Assembly: GCA_044356555.1 (NCBI GenBank)
Contig: JBIKWB010000001.1
Location: 243,114-307,113, forward strand
Length of the DNA: 64,000 bases
Origin: Tous-C4FEB sp044356555
GTDB taxonomy: Bacteria; Verrucomicrobiota; Verrucomicrobiia; Opitutales; Opitutaceae
Direction: 5' to 3'
Below are positions 16,928 through 25,755 of this stretch, piece by piece. Positions within the stretch are counted from its first letter, which is position 1. Each line of letters starts with the position of its first letter. The notes under the pieces were generated by a model. That model was not told where the DNA came from. It searched no databases and saw only the letters and a program-made list of their open reading frames with translations. A program made the position numbers and the translations under genes.

Positions 16928-18088
16928 ATGAGCAGTCCTGCACCTAAACCGTCAACGCGCTTGGTTTCTCTGGATGCGTTTCGTGGCGCGACGATCGCCG
17001 GAATGTTGCTCGTCAATAACCCGGGTTCGTGGAGCACGGTTTATCCGCCGCTGCTGCACGCGCCGTGGCACGGATCGACGTTTACCGATCTGATTTTCCC
17101 GGCGTTTTTGTGGATCGTGGGCGTGGCGATGACGCTCTCTTTCGCCAAACGCGTCGAGGCGGGCGGAGATACGGCCGAACTTTTCCGCCACGTGTTGCGG
17201 CGGTCGGCGATTATTTTCGGGCTCGGGCTATTGCTGACGGCGTTTCCGTTTGGACTCCTGCCGGCGCACAATTTCTCCCTCGAAAAAATGCGGATCCCCG
17301 GCGTGCTCCAGCGCATCGGCCTGTGCTATCTGGTCGCGGGTGTGATTTGTCTGCGGTGGCGAGTGCGCGGTCAGATCGCTTGGACGGCGGGGTTGCTGGT
17401 GGGCTACGCTTTGATGTTGAAGTTTATTCCGGTGCCGGGGCATGGCGCGGGAAAAATCGACGAGGCGACGGGCAGTCTGCCGTGGTGGATCGATTCGAAC
17501 CTGCTCGCCGGGCACACGTGGAGCGGCGCGCCCGCGCCGGGGTTTGATCCGGAGGGCATCATCTCTACGCTCGCCGCGATCGCGACCACGTTGCTCGGGG
17601 CGCTGGCGGGCGCGGTGTTGCGCGGGCCGCAGCCCGGGGCGGTGCGGGCGACGCGGTTGTTTGGATTGGGCGCGGCGTTGCTCTTGGCCGGGGCGTTGCT
17701 CGGGCTCTGGCAGCCGATTAATAAGAACCTTTGGACGAGCGCCTTTGCCCTGTTCATGGCGGGGTGGTCGGCGGTGCTGTTCGCGGTGTTTTACTGGTTG
17801 ATCGACGTGCGCGGTTGGCGTGCGTGGGCGACGCCGCTGGTCATCTACGGGATGAATGCGATCGTGATCTTCGTGGGCGCGGGGCTGGTGGCAAAGACGA
17901 TGGGTTTGATCGCGTGGCAAAACGCGGCCGGGGCCAAGGTTACGTTGAAAGGGTGGATCTATGCGAACGGGTTCACGCCGTATCTGAGTCCGGTCAATGC
18001 CTCGCTGGCCTTTGCGTTGGCGTTCGTCGGGGCGTTTCTGGGCTTCGGCTGGGTGCTCTGGCGGAAGCGGCGGTTTGTGAAGGTGTGA
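16928..18088 (+). CDS. NagX / heparan-alpha-glucosaminide N-acetyltransferase-like membrane protein (DUF5009)
   Basis: A 386-residue integral membrane protein with about ten helices. The N-terminus RLVSLDAFRGATIAGMLLVN and the following FTDLIFPAFLWIVGVAMTLS are the conserved blocks of the bacterial HGSNAT-like (YeiB-related, DUF5009) family. In several bacteria members lie in N-acetylglucosamine utilisation loci and are called NagX. Transport or transmembrane acetylation of amino sugars has been suggested but is not proven. It starts 54 bp after dacB on the same strand. Its position before the NagB fusion supports an amino-sugar role. Confidence 0.85.
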   Translation: MSSPAPKPSTRLVSLDAFRGATIAGMLLVNNPGSWSTVYPPLLHAPWHGSTFTDLIFPAFLWIVGVAMTLSFAKRVEAGGDTAELFRHVLRRSAIIFGLGLLLTAFPFGLLPAHNFSLEKMRIPGVLQRIGLCYLVAGVICLRWRVRGQIAWTAGLLVGYALMLKFIPVPGHGAGKIDEATGSLPWWIDSNLLAGHTWSGAPAPGFDPEGIISTLAAIATTLLGALAGAVLRGPQPGAVRATRLFGLGAALLLAGALLGLWQPINKNLWTSAFALFMAGWSAVLFAVFYWLIDVRGWRAWATPLVIYGMNAIVIFVGAGLVAKTMGLIAWQNAAGAKVTLKGWIYANGFTPYLSPVNASLAFALAFVGAFLGFGWVLWRKRRFVKV

Positions 18089-18106
18089 GCTGCGGTGGAG
18101 CTGAAG

Positions 18107-18186
18107 GTAGGAGCGCGCTGGCGCGCGATGGAAGGGTGTCTCGCGGGCCGGACTGGCCACGCGATCGCCCGCAAGCGGGCTCCTAC
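18107..18186. repeat. REP-like inverted pair, GTAGGAGC family
   Basis: The left unit GTAGGAGCGCGCTGGCGCGC and the right unit, read on the minus strand, GTAGGAGCCCGCTTGCGGGC are inverted copies. Each has a perfect small hairpin with different stem bases (GCGCGC versus GCCCGC), meaning the stems changed in a compensated way. It lies between the convergent ends of nagX and the nagB fusion and could serve as a bidirectional terminator. A sister element is at 10265. Confidence 0.85.
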
Positions 18187-18239
18187 ATTTCGATCAGGTG
18201 GAACCCGCTCGGAGAACGGGCTCCACCGGTCGGACCGGC

Positions 18240-20204
18240 TCAGAAGGCGCCGGACTTGAGGAGGTCGGCCGGGGCGTAGCGTTTGAAGGCTTCGATGGCT
18301 TCGTATTCGGCGAGGCCGAGGGCGTTGTAGGCTTGGGCGAGGCGGCGGCTGCGGTCCTCGGTGCGTTGCCAGAATTCGCGGCGGTCTTCGCCGAGGAAGA
18401 GCGCTTGGTCTTTCTGCGTCTCGTGGCGGAAAATCGCGCGGCGGCGGCGGAGCACTTCGTGCGGGCTGAGCGGCACGGCGAGGTCGATCTCGTCGAGCGG
18501 CCAGTCGGCCCAGGCGCCGCGGTAGAGCCAGAGTTCGGCGGCGGCGAGCCACGGGGCCTGCGCGGCGGCGGCGAGGGCATCGCGGAGCACGTGGAGACAG
18601 AGGCGGTGGGTGCCGTGCGGATCATCGAGATCGCCCGCGGCGTAGATGAGGTGCGGTTGCACCTCGGCCAGCAGCGTGCTCATCAGGGTGACGTCGGCGG
18701 CGGAGTAGGCGCGGCTGCGGGGTGCGGCGTGGTAAAAGGGCAGGTTGAGAAAGTGTAAGCGGGACTCGTTCACACCGCAGACGCGGGCGGCGGCGATGGC
18801 TTCGTGGCGGCGGATGAGACCTTTCCAGTCCGTGAGTTCGGCGGAGTGGGGGAGGCCGGCCCCGGCGTGCAGGCCCGCGGTGAGGGAGTCGAGGTGGGCG
18901 ATGCGGGTCGGATCAGCGAGGCCGCTGGCGCGCACGAAGGCGAGTTGGTTCCCCACCACGTCGTCTGAGACGGCGCTGGCGCCGGAGACGCCGTAGGCGA
19001 TATGGACCTCGTGGCCCTGCTCGACGAGGCGACAGAGGGTGCCGCCCATCGAGATCACGTCGTCGTCGGGATGCGGAGAAAAAATCAGCACGCGCTTGGG
19101 AAACACCGGGGCGGAGGCGGCGCGGAGCGGGCGCACGGGCGCGTCGCCGGGTTTTGACTTGGCGGGATTCCGGCCGCCGGGCCAGCCGGTGATCGTGTGC
19201 TGCATCTGGTAAAAGCCGACGAGGTTGGCCTCGTAGGCGGAGCCGTGGATGCGGAGGAGATCCTGGAGACCGGCTTCGTTGTAGTCGTCGTCGGTGAGTT
19301 TCAGGATGGGTTTCGCCTTGAGCTGCGAAAGCCAGAGGATGGCGCGGCGGGTCATGCGCTCGTCCCAAGCGAGGCCTTGGTCTTCGAGCGCGCCGATGAG
19401 CCAAGGAGTGCGGTTGCGGGTGAGAGCGCCGGCGGCGGCGGGGTCGAGCACGTAGAGCGCGGCGGGGTGTTCTTGGAGGAACGACGCCGAGACGTGGGCG
19501 TTGACCTCGCCCTCGATGGCGGTGCGGACGATCTCGGCTTTGTGCTGGCCCCAAGCCATGAGAACGACGCGGCGGGCATCGAGAATGGAGCGCACGCCCA
19601 TGGTCAGGGCATGGCGCGGGGTGGAATCGATGCCGCCGAAGTCGCCGGCGGCGTCGCGGCGGGTGAGGGGGTCGAGCGTGACCAGGCGGGTGAGCGAGTG
19701 GCGGGGGCTGCCGGGTTCGTTGAAGCCGATGTGACCGGTGCGGCCGATGCCGAGGATTTGAAAATCGATGCCGCCGGCGGCGCGGATCGCGGCTTCGTAG
19801 GCGGCACAATGGGCGTCGACCTCGTGTTTGGCGACGGTGCCCGAAGGCAAGTGGGTGCGGGCCGGGTCGAGATCGACGTGGTCAAAAAGATGCCGCCGCA
19901 TAAACGAACGGTAGCTCTGCGCGTGCTCGGGCGAGAGCGGGTAATATTCGTCGAGGTTGAAGGTGGTGACGTTGGCGAAGCTCAGGCCCTCCTCGCGGTG
20001 CAGTCGCACCAATTCGGCGTAAAGGCTGACGGGGGTGGAGCCGGTCGCGAGGCCGAGGACGACGGGGCGTTTCTCGGCGTGGCGTTGGCGGATGAGCGCG
20101 GCGATTTCGGCGGCGACGGCGCGCGAGGCGGCCAGACTGCCGGGGAGGACGGCGATGGCGGCCTGTTCGTAGCGGCTACGGGCGAGGAGGTGGGCCGAGA
20201 GCAT
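18240..20204 (-). CDS. nagB: Glucosamine-6-phosphate deaminase fused to PIG-L/LmbE deacetylase
   Basis: A 654-residue bifunctional-looking protein. Residues 1-270 are NagB: GLATGSTPVSLYAELVRLHR, FNLDEYYPLS (base Asp), GIGRTGHIGFNEPGS (catalytic His and Glu kept) and EVNAHVSASFLQEH. The Asp usually found before the His (GNDGH in E. coli) is Thr here. Residues from about 380 form a PIG-L/LmbE zinc deacetylase: FSPHPDDDVISMGGTL and DLDDPHGTHRLCLHVL supply the PHPDD and HxxH zinc ligands. NagB turns glucosamine-6-P into fructose-6-P and ammonia. The fused domain may supply deacetylated substrate, replacing NagA, which is not seen nearby. It is divergent from the AraC regulator. Confidence 0.9.
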   Translation of the reverse strand: MLSAHLLARSRYEQAAIAVLPGSLAASRAVAAEIAALIRQRHAEKRPVVLGLATGSTPVSLYAELVRLHREEGLSFANVTTFNLDEYYPLSPEHAQSYRSFMRRHLFDHVDLDPARTHLPSGTVAKHEVDAHCAAYEAAIRAAGGIDFQILGIGRTGHIGFNEPGSPRHSLTRLVTLDPLTRRDAAGDFGGIDSTPRHALTMGVRSILDARRVVLMAWGQHKAEIVRTAIEGEVNAHVSASFLQEHPAALYVLDPAAAGALTRNRTPWLIGALEDQGLAWDERMTRRAILWLSQLKAKPILKLTDDDYNEAGLQDLLRIHGSAYEANLVGFYQMQHTITGWPGGRNPAKSKPGDAPVRPLRAASAPVFPKRVLIFSPHPDDDVISMGGTLCRLVEQGHEVHIAYGVSGASAVSDDVVGNQLAFVRASGLADPTRIAHLDSLTAGLHAGAGLPHSAELTDWKGLIRRHEAIAAARVCGVNESRLHFLNLPFYHAAPRSRAYSAADVTLMSTLLAEVQPHLIYAAGDLDDPHGTHRLCLHVLRDALAAAAQAPWLAAAELWLYRGAWADWPLDEIDLAVPLSPHEVLRRRRAIFRHETQKDQALFLGEDRREFWQRTEDRSRRLAQAYNALGLAEYEAIEAFKRYAPADLLKSGAF

Positions 20205-20286
20205 GGGTTTTGGAGGGGCGAAGGGTGATCGGAAGGAAAGAGGAAAAAGTTGTGTGGATAATAGGGCTGGCGGGCAGCGGCACAAA

Positions 20287-20321
20287 TGGCAAAAATGACG
20301 AAGTTTTTAACGTTTATGCCA
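20287..20321. promoter_or_regulatory. Candidate operator, TGGCA-N25-TGCCA, copy 1
   Basis: This 35-bp imperfect palindrome begins TGGCAAAAATGA, contains TTTAAC and ends ATGCCA. A second copy at 21256-21290 has the same length and 27 of 35 identical bases. It lies in the divergent region between the NagB fusion (83 bp from its start) and the AraC regulator, overlapping that gene's ATG at 20316. AraC-family proteins bind such half-sites as dimers, so the neighbouring regulator is the obvious candidate ligand. Confidence 0.6.
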
Positions 20322-21224
20322 AGTTCTTCCGCGCCCGATCTAGGCCAGCTCGTCGATCGCTTGCCCCAACCGTTGCACCAGTTGCAGGGTCGCTCGGCCA
20401 AGGCGTTGATTTTGCCCGACAACCTCGTGTGCTTCCAGCGCCGAGCGGCCGGCGACCTGAACAAACCGCGACGCGGCCGGGCGTTGCATCACCGGTTCGT
20501 ACTGATGCTGGCGCTGCGGACCGGCGCGACGGTGTGCGTGGATGACCGCTCGATCCCGCTGAAATCCGGTGAAGGGCTGCTCGTATTTCCGTTCCAATTT
20601 CACCATTACGCCGAACCGCAACAGACGGAATTGTCGTGGTTGTTTGTGACGTTTGAGTTGGCGGACGCCGACGCGCTGGCGGCGTTGCGATTCCAACCGT
20701 TTCGCCTCAAGCCGGAGCTGCTCACGCTCGCGGCGGAGCTGGTCGCAGCCTACGAGACGGAGCGCACGGCCGATCTCTCGGTGTTGTTGCTGGCGTTGTT
20801 GTTGGAAAAATTGCGCCGTCTGAGACCCGAAGCTCCGGCCGCGGAGGCCGCGCCGGCGGCGCAACCGGGGCTGATGTTGCGCGTGAACCAACTGGCGCAA
20901 CGCGCGGGCGAGCCGCTTGGCCTCGGCGAGATCGCCCGATCGCTCGGCATCAGCCCGAGTCACTTGCGCGCGCGATTTCGGGCCTCGTGCGGCGTGAGCA
21001 TCGGGCGGCATTTGCGGCAACTGCGCCTCGAGCAGGCGTGCGGGCTCCTGCGGCTCGGGCCGCAGCGCGTCTCGGAAGTCGCCGAGCAATGTGGGTTCGC
21101 GTCCATTTACAGTTTCAGCCGGGCGTTTCGGCTGGCCTACGGCGTGTCGCCGTTGGCCTACCGCCACAGCGGCCGCGCCGCGCCGGTCGGGCGGCGAAAG
21201 CCGGCGAAGAAACGCCGGGCGTGA
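20316..21224 (+). CDS. AraC family transcriptional regulator
   Basis: A protein of about 302 residues. The N-terminal 170 residues form a cupin-like sensing domain (DRSIPLKSGEGLLVFPFQFH, then a hydrophobic strand LSWLFVTFEL). The C-terminal 100 residues hold two helix-turn-helix motifs: LGLGEIARSLGISPSHLRAR and VSEVAEQCGFASIYSFSRAF, followed by the family signature RLAYGVSPLAYRH. The start is uncertain: ATGs at 20286 and 20316 both fall in the candidate operator and neither has a clear ribosome-binding site. Context suggests it controls the adjacent amino-sugar and receptor genes, and itself. Confidence 0.88.
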   Translation: MPSSSAPDLGQLVDRLPQPLHQLQGRSAKALILPDNLVCFQRRAAGDLNKPRRGRALHHRFVLMLALRTGATVCVDDRSIPLKSGEGLLVFPFQFHHYAEPQQTELSWLFVTFELADADALAALRFQPFRLKPELLTLAAELVAAYETERTADLSVLLLALLLEKLRRLRPEAPAAEAAPAAQPGLMLRVNQLAQRAGEPLGLGEIARSLGISPSHLRARFRASCGVSIGRHLRQLRLEQACGLLRLGPQRVSEVAEQCGFASIYSFSRAFRLAYGVSPLAYRHSGRAAPVGRRKPAKKRRA

Positions 21225-21255
21225 GCCTCGCTACCTACCTGCGGGTTTCGGCCAT

Positions 21256-21290
21256 TGGCAAAAATGATGTATTATTTAACAGAAATGCCA
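21256..21290. promoter_or_regulatory. Candidate operator, TGGCA-N25-TGCCA, copy 2
   Basis: This is the second copy of the 35-bp imperfect palindrome, starting TGGCAAAAATGATG and ending AAATGCCA. The 12-base left arm and the TTTAAC centre are identical to copy 1. It lies 31 bp after araC and 152 bp before the TonB receptor ATG, in the right place to control that receptor. Confidence 0.6.
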
Positions 21291-21442
21291 GTAAAGGCTC
21301 GGCACTCGCTCTGAGCTCGGCCGGTCGCCGGGTCGGCGGGTGCAAATTGCCTTGGACGAATGATCGGGGCGCGTAGGAAGGAGGCAAATTACCCCGCGCG
21401 CGCTCGGCGCGGATTCCGTCTGCCAATCACCGAAAAATTCCG

Positions 21443-24400
21443 ATGAACATCCCACCCTCAGTCCTCCGCCTGTCCGCCCGGCTCATGCGCATCGTCGCGT
21501 GCTTGGGCGTTTGCCTTGGCCTAACCGTCCGTAGCGTCACCGCCGCCGATGCCGCGCCGGGCAGCATCACCGGTTCGGTGAGCAGCATTTCGACCAAGAA
21601 TGCTTTGCAGCAAGCCACCGTGAGCATCCCGGGGCTCAACCGCACCGAGCTCACCGACAGCGCCGGTAAATTCAGCTTCGCGAACGTTCCGGCCGGGGTG
21701 CAAGAGCTGGTCGTGAGCTACGGTGGCTTCACCGATCTGCGTGAGCGCGTCGTCGTGACGGCCGGTCAACCCGCGACGGTGGACCTCAAACTCAGCAACT
21801 CCGATGTCGTCGCCATGGCTGCTTTCACCGTGGAAGTCCAAAAGGAAGGCCAGGCTCTTTCCATCGCCGAGCAGCGCAATGCGCCCAACGTCAAAACCGC
21901 CGTCGCGCTCGACGAGTGGGGCGTGTTGCCATCTCAAAACGTCGGTGAACTCCTGACCCGGCTTCCCGGTATCTCGTTTACTACGGACGACGACAACCTG
22001 ATCAACAACGTGACGATTCGTGGCCAAGTGGCCTCGAACGGCCAAAGCACGACCCGATTGGTGATCGACGGCATGTCCGCGACGGGCGTGGGTGGCAACG
22101 GCCGCACCGCGACGCTGCACTCGTTCTCAGCTTCCAGTTTTGAAGCCCTTGAAGTTATCAACGGCCAAACTCCCGACAGACGTGCGGACGGTTTTGGTGC
22201 CCAAATCAATCTGAAGTCCCGCTCCCCGTTGGCGATGTCTGAGAAGCGCCGTTTCAACTACGGCCTCAGCGGGAACTACGCTCCGGATCATGAGGATCGT
22301 TCGAGCGCGTATGGTGATCGGCCCTTCAGTTATTCGGGCTCGGTCGGTTACACCGAAGTTTTTGATGTGCTGGGGGGTTCGCGGAATCTCGGTCTCGCGA
22401 TGACCCTTTCCAATCAACAGGTGCTTCGCCAGTTCAACCAAGACCTTCTCCAATACGAAAACACCCTCAATCCCAACGCCGCCATCCGCGATTACGACCG
22501 CCGCGACGGGACCAACCATCGCTTCATCACCGCGGTCAGTCTTCGGGCGGATTACAAGCTCGGCCGCACGACCACGGTGTCGGCGCGTTTTCTCTACAAC
22601 GCCGGGAGCGAACCGTTCTTCAATTGGAATTTCGTGAATCCGTTTTTCTCCGGCAGCCAAACGTATCCGGCGCTTTCGGTGACCAATACCGGCCTGCTCA
22701 GCGCTTTCAACGCGACGACCAATCCGAACGGCGGCTGGATGCCCAACGTGACGGCCGACCGCACCGAGATTCGCCCCGTGGGTAACGCGCAGATGAATCT
22801 CCGCTCGTGGGCACTCTCGTTTGTCAGCCGCAATCCCACGGGCACCCTCGCATTCGAGCATGATTTGGGGAAGCTGAAGATCGACCATGCTTGGCGCCAA
22901 AGCTCGACCCGCTGGGATTCCAATGCCGGTCGGGAACGTCAGGGCGGCCAATTGAGCATCCGGACGAATCAACCGATCGGATTTGTGCTCGATAAATCGG
23001 ACAACGATGGCCGCGTCTTCACCCAGACTGCCGGAGCGAGTGTTTATGACGCCGCCAGCTACACCCCGTTTGTCACCGCGCTCGCGAACACCACGAGCAT
23101 TCCGGTGGCCCAGACTTCCGGCAGTTTCGTCAAGCGCAGCACCATCACTGCGACCGACGAGTGGTCCGGCACGGTGAACGCCAACTACCTCTTCGAGACC
23201 GTCTATCCGATCTCGGTGAAAGCCGGTTTCGATACGGTGAACCGCAAAGTTAACAACCGGCAGGTTTCCCCTCGCCGTTGGTATCAGCAGGTGGGCACGA
23301 CGCTTACCGGAGCGCTCACGCCGATCACTTCCTTTGAAGACCAACACGGCGGCCGGCGTCTGCCCATGTTCGACGTGGTCAACATCAACAACACCCTAGG
23401 CAACTCCGCCCTGTGGTATGAAGACGTGAACTTTACCGCAACGAGCCAATTCACCAGCCGTCGCATCATGGAAGAGTCGGTGGACGCGGGCTATTTCCAA
23501 GCTCAGGCAAAATTTGGCCGGCTGAATCTTCTCGGCGGAGTTCGCTTCGAGAAAAGCGAAGTTTCCACGCTCACCTATTTCCGTGCGCGCACCACGCCGA
23601 TCGCGACCGAGCCCGATCATTTCCGGCGCGCCCGGCTTGACTATGATGCCCAGACCACGGCCGGCGGTAACAACAAGAGTTTCCCCAGCGTGCATTTGGC
23701 TTACGATGTGACGCCGAGCCTCAAGGCGCGCGCCAGCTACTCCACCAGTTATCTGCGCCCCGACCTGCTTCAGCTGGTTCCAGCCGTCGCGGTGAACACC
23801 GTGACTCAAACGGTGACCATCGGTAATCCCGATCTGCGGCCGGAGATGGCCGAGACCATCGACCTCAAGCTCGAGTATTATACCAAGAACAACGGCATCG
23901 CGTCGGTTACGGTTTTCCGCCGTTGGAATAAGGATCGGATTACGACCCAATCGATCCGCGGCGGCGATTTGGTTGAGAACACGCCGGACAACGGTTTCGA
24001 CGGGCTCTACGGTGGTTATGCCATCTTGGCCCCGCGCAACAACGGCACCGCCGTTTTTGATGGTCTGGAGTTCGATTTCCGCCAGCGCCTGTCGTTTTTG
24101 CCCGGCTTTTGGCGGGGCCTCACGACCCGTGGCAACGTCTCGTTGCTCAAGGCCGAGCAACGGGTCATCACCCAATTCACGGCGGCCGGTGAGGTGCTCA
24201 ACACCTTTAAGGCCAAGACCGACCGGATTCCGTTTGCCGTTCCAATCACGGGCAACCTCGGTCTTCTCTACACCTACAAGCGTTGGGGCGGCTCTTTCGA
24301 TCTGAACTTCACCGACGAATACACCACGCTTCAGTCTTACCCGGTCAACAACGGTCTCCCGGACACCAACCCCAATGGAAATGTCTATCGCAAGGCGCTC

Positions 24401-24574
24401 ATGACGATGAGTGTCGGCGTCAACTATCGCATCCGTCCGTCGGCGACGCTCTATCTGACGGTGAACAACTTCTCCTCCCAAGGTCCGGAAACCTACACCT
24501 TCTTCCCGGATCGTCTGCGCCAGGATATTCGCCAGAGCCTGTCCTTCAGTCTCGGCGTCAACGGTCAGTTCTAA
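21443..24574 (+). CDS. TonB-dependent receptor with carboxypeptidase-regulatory-like domain
   Basis: A 1043-residue outer membrane protein. A signal peptide ends near SVTAADA. A carboxypeptidase D regulatory-like (CarbopepD_reg) domain of about 80 residues follows, with GSITGSVSSISTKNALQQAT and DSAGKFSFANVPAGVQELVV. The plug shows VGELLTRLPGISF and NNVTIRGQVASNGQSTTRLV, and a large barrel ends in SLSFSLGVNGQF. This architecture imports oligomers such as glycans or peptides. Its position between an AraC regulator and murein-processing genes makes muropeptides a reasonable substrate guess, though the sequence alone does not prove it. A strong terminator follows. Confidence 0.9.
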   Translation: MNIPPSVLRLSARLMRIVACLGVCLGLTVRSVTAADAAPGSITGSVSSISTKNALQQATVSIPGLNRTELTDSAGKFSFANVPAGVQELVVSYGGFTDLRERVVVTAGQPATVDLKLSNSDVVAMAAFTVEVQKEGQALSIAEQRNAPNVKTAVALDEWGVLPSQNVGELLTRLPGISFTTDDDNLINNVTIRGQVASNGQSTTRLVIDGMSATGVGGNGRTATLHSFSASSFEALEVINGQTPDRRADGFGAQINLKSRSPLAMSEKRRFNYGLSGNYAPDHEDRSSAYGDRPFSYSGSVGYTEVFDVLGGSRNLGLAMTLSNQQVLRQFNQDLLQYENTLNPNAAIRDYDRRDGTNHRFITAVSLRADYKLGRTTTVSARFLYNAGSEPFFNWNFVNPFFSGSQTYPALSVTNTGLLSAFNATTNPNGGWMPNVTADRTEIRPVGNAQMNLRSWALSFVSRNPTGTLAFEHDLGKLKIDHAWRQSSTRWDSNAGRERQGGQLSIRTNQPIGFVLDKSDNDGRVFTQTAGASVYDAASYTPFVTALANTTSIPVAQTSGSFVKRSTITATDEWSGTVNANYLFETVYPISVKAGFDTVNRKVNNRQVSPRRWYQQVGTTLTGALTPITSFEDQHGGRRLPMFDVVNINNTLGNSALWYEDVNFTATSQFTSRRIMEESVDAGYFQAQAKFGRLNLLGGVRFEKSEVSTLTYFRARTTPIATEPDHFRRARLDYDAQTTAGGNNKSFPSVHLAYDVTPSLKARASYSTSYLRPDLLQLVPAVAVNTVTQTVTIGNPDLRPEMAETIDLKLEYYTKNNGIASVTVFRRWNKDRITTQSIRGGDLVENTPDNGFDGLYGGYAILAPRNNGTAVFDGLEFDFRQRLSFLPGFWRGLTTRGNVSLLKAEQRVITQFTAAGEVLNTFKAKTDRIPFAVPITGNLGLLYTYKRWGGSFDLNFTDEYTTLQSYPVNNGLPDTNPNGNVYRKALMTMSVGVNYRIRPSATLYLTVNNFSSQGPETYTFFPDRLRQDIRQSLSFSLGVNGQF

Positions 24575-24596
24575 CCGGGCGGTTCTGTAATCTCGA

Positions 24597-24628
24597 GGGG
24601 CGATCTCATCCGGGTCGCCCCTTTTTAT
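24597..24628 (+). terminator. Rho-independent terminator after the TonB receptor
   Basis: A 7-bp GC-rich stem (GGGGCGA pairing with TCGCCCC) with an 11-base loop is followed by TTTTTATTTTT. It ends only about 10 bp before the ATG of the next gene on the same strand. Confidence 0.85.
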
Positions 24629-24638
24629 TTTTATCATC

Positions 24639-25619
24639 ATGCAATCGCTTCGTTTCCTCCCGCTCGTTTTTGCGTTGGCGTCGCTCAGCGCCTTCGCCGC
24701 TTCTGCGCCCAAGCCGCCCGAGCTAGCGCCCCTGCTCGCCAAGCCGCTTTACCAGTTCAGCGAAACGGAAACCGGTTTCTACTTGGCCCATCTCCAAGCC
24801 ACGGAGCCCGACCTGCGGAAGCGCATCCTCCATCTTGCGCGCAAGAATATCGGCCAGCCCTACGAACTCTACTTGCTCGGGGAAATGCCCTTCGAGACGT
24901 ACGACCCGCAGCCCATTTACTGCCTCACCAAAAGCGACTGTCTCGTGTTCACGGAGCACGTTTACGCGATGGCGCTTTCGCGCGACTGGACCGGGTTTAT
25001 GCGGCTCCTCCAGCGCATCCGCTACCGCGACGGTCGTCTCGGCGTCGCCACGCGCAACCACTACACCGAAGCCGATTGGAACGTCTCCAACCGTTGGCTC
25101 GTTCGCGATCTCACCGCGGAAATTGCCGGCGCCCGGGCCGTGCCCTTCGCCCAAAAAATCGACCGCGCCAAATTTTTGCTCAACCGCTACGGCCTCAAGG
25201 CCCCGGCCCCTATCGAGGATTTCCGCGACACCTTTATCCCGCTCGACGCGCTCGACTTCGCGCTGCCCCAGTTGCGTGATGGCGATTTCGTGAACGTCGT
25301 GCGCGCGTCGATCACGCTCGGCGGCCACGCCAATACCGAAATCTACGGCGGCCAAGCCTGGGTCGGTCACACCGGCTTTGTGGCCCACGGTCCCGACGGC
25401 ACGGTGAACATCATCCATTCCGCCGAGCCCGCCGTGCGGGAGGAATCGTTCGCCCAATTCATCGCCCACGCCCGCGAAAAGGCGGCCGCGCCGGTTGCGA
25501 AGCAACGGCTCGTCGGTTTCAAATTCCTCCGGCTCGCCGATGATCCGATGGCAAACCTGCGAAAGATCGACGGCCCCGACGCCCCGCGCGTGACCCTGCC
25601 GGGCGGCGCCGGGTTTTGA
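24639..25619 (+). CDS. DUF1460 family protein (NlpC/P60-like muramoyl-alanine amidase candidate)
   Basis: A 326-residue exported protein with a signal peptide (FLPLVFALASLSAFAASA). The core matches DUF1460: GQPYELYLLGEMPFETYDPQ, the likely nucleophile cysteine in TKSDCLVFTEHVYA, GVATRNHYTEADW, and a C-terminal histidine block WVGHTGFVAHGPDG ending NIIHSAEP. Characterised DUF1460 proteins have an NlpC/P60 fold and cut N-acetylmuramoyl-L-alanine bonds. That fits the neighbourhood of anmK, murQ, ampG, nagZ and an AmiD-like gene. The ATG follows the terminator T-run closely and has no visible Shine-Dalgarno sequence, so expression may use readthrough or a leaderless transcript. Confidence 0.82.
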   Translation: MQSLRFLPLVFALASLSAFAASAPKPPELAPLLAKPLYQFSETETGFYLAHLQATEPDLRKRILHLARKNIGQPYELYLLGEMPFETYDPQPIYCLTKSDCLVFTEHVYAMALSRDWTGFMRLLQRIRYRDGRLGVATRNHYTEADWNVSNRWLVRDLTAEIAGARAVPFAQKIDRAKFLLNRYGLKAPAPIEDFRDTFIPLDALDFALPQLRDGDFVNVVRASITLGGHANTEIYGGQAWVGHTGFVAHGPDGTVNIIHSAEPAVREESFAQFIAHAREKAAAPVAKQRLVGFKFLRLADDPMANLRKIDGPDAPRVTLPGGAGF

Positions 25620-25630
25620 GGCGATCAAAT

Positions 25631-25747
25631 TTTTTGCCCGCGAATGGACACGAACTTTCGCGAATGAACGATCCTGCACCCCTTCCCGAATCTTTCCATC
25701 ACGCCGGTTTGCCGAATTCGCGGCCATTCGCGTAATTCGCGGGCAAC
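25631..25747. repeat. Long inverted repeat (CCCGCGAAT family)
   Basis: The left arm TTTTTGCCCGCGAATGGACA continues with TTTCGCGAATG. The right arm contains GGCCATTCGCGTAATTCGCG and ends GGGCAAC. The arms are imperfect inverted copies with about 45 bp between them, built from CGCGAAT/ATTCGCG units. The element fills almost the whole gap between the DUF1460 and M20 genes. A sister copy is at 28214. Confidence 0.85.
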
Positions 25748-25755
25748 TTTTGATT

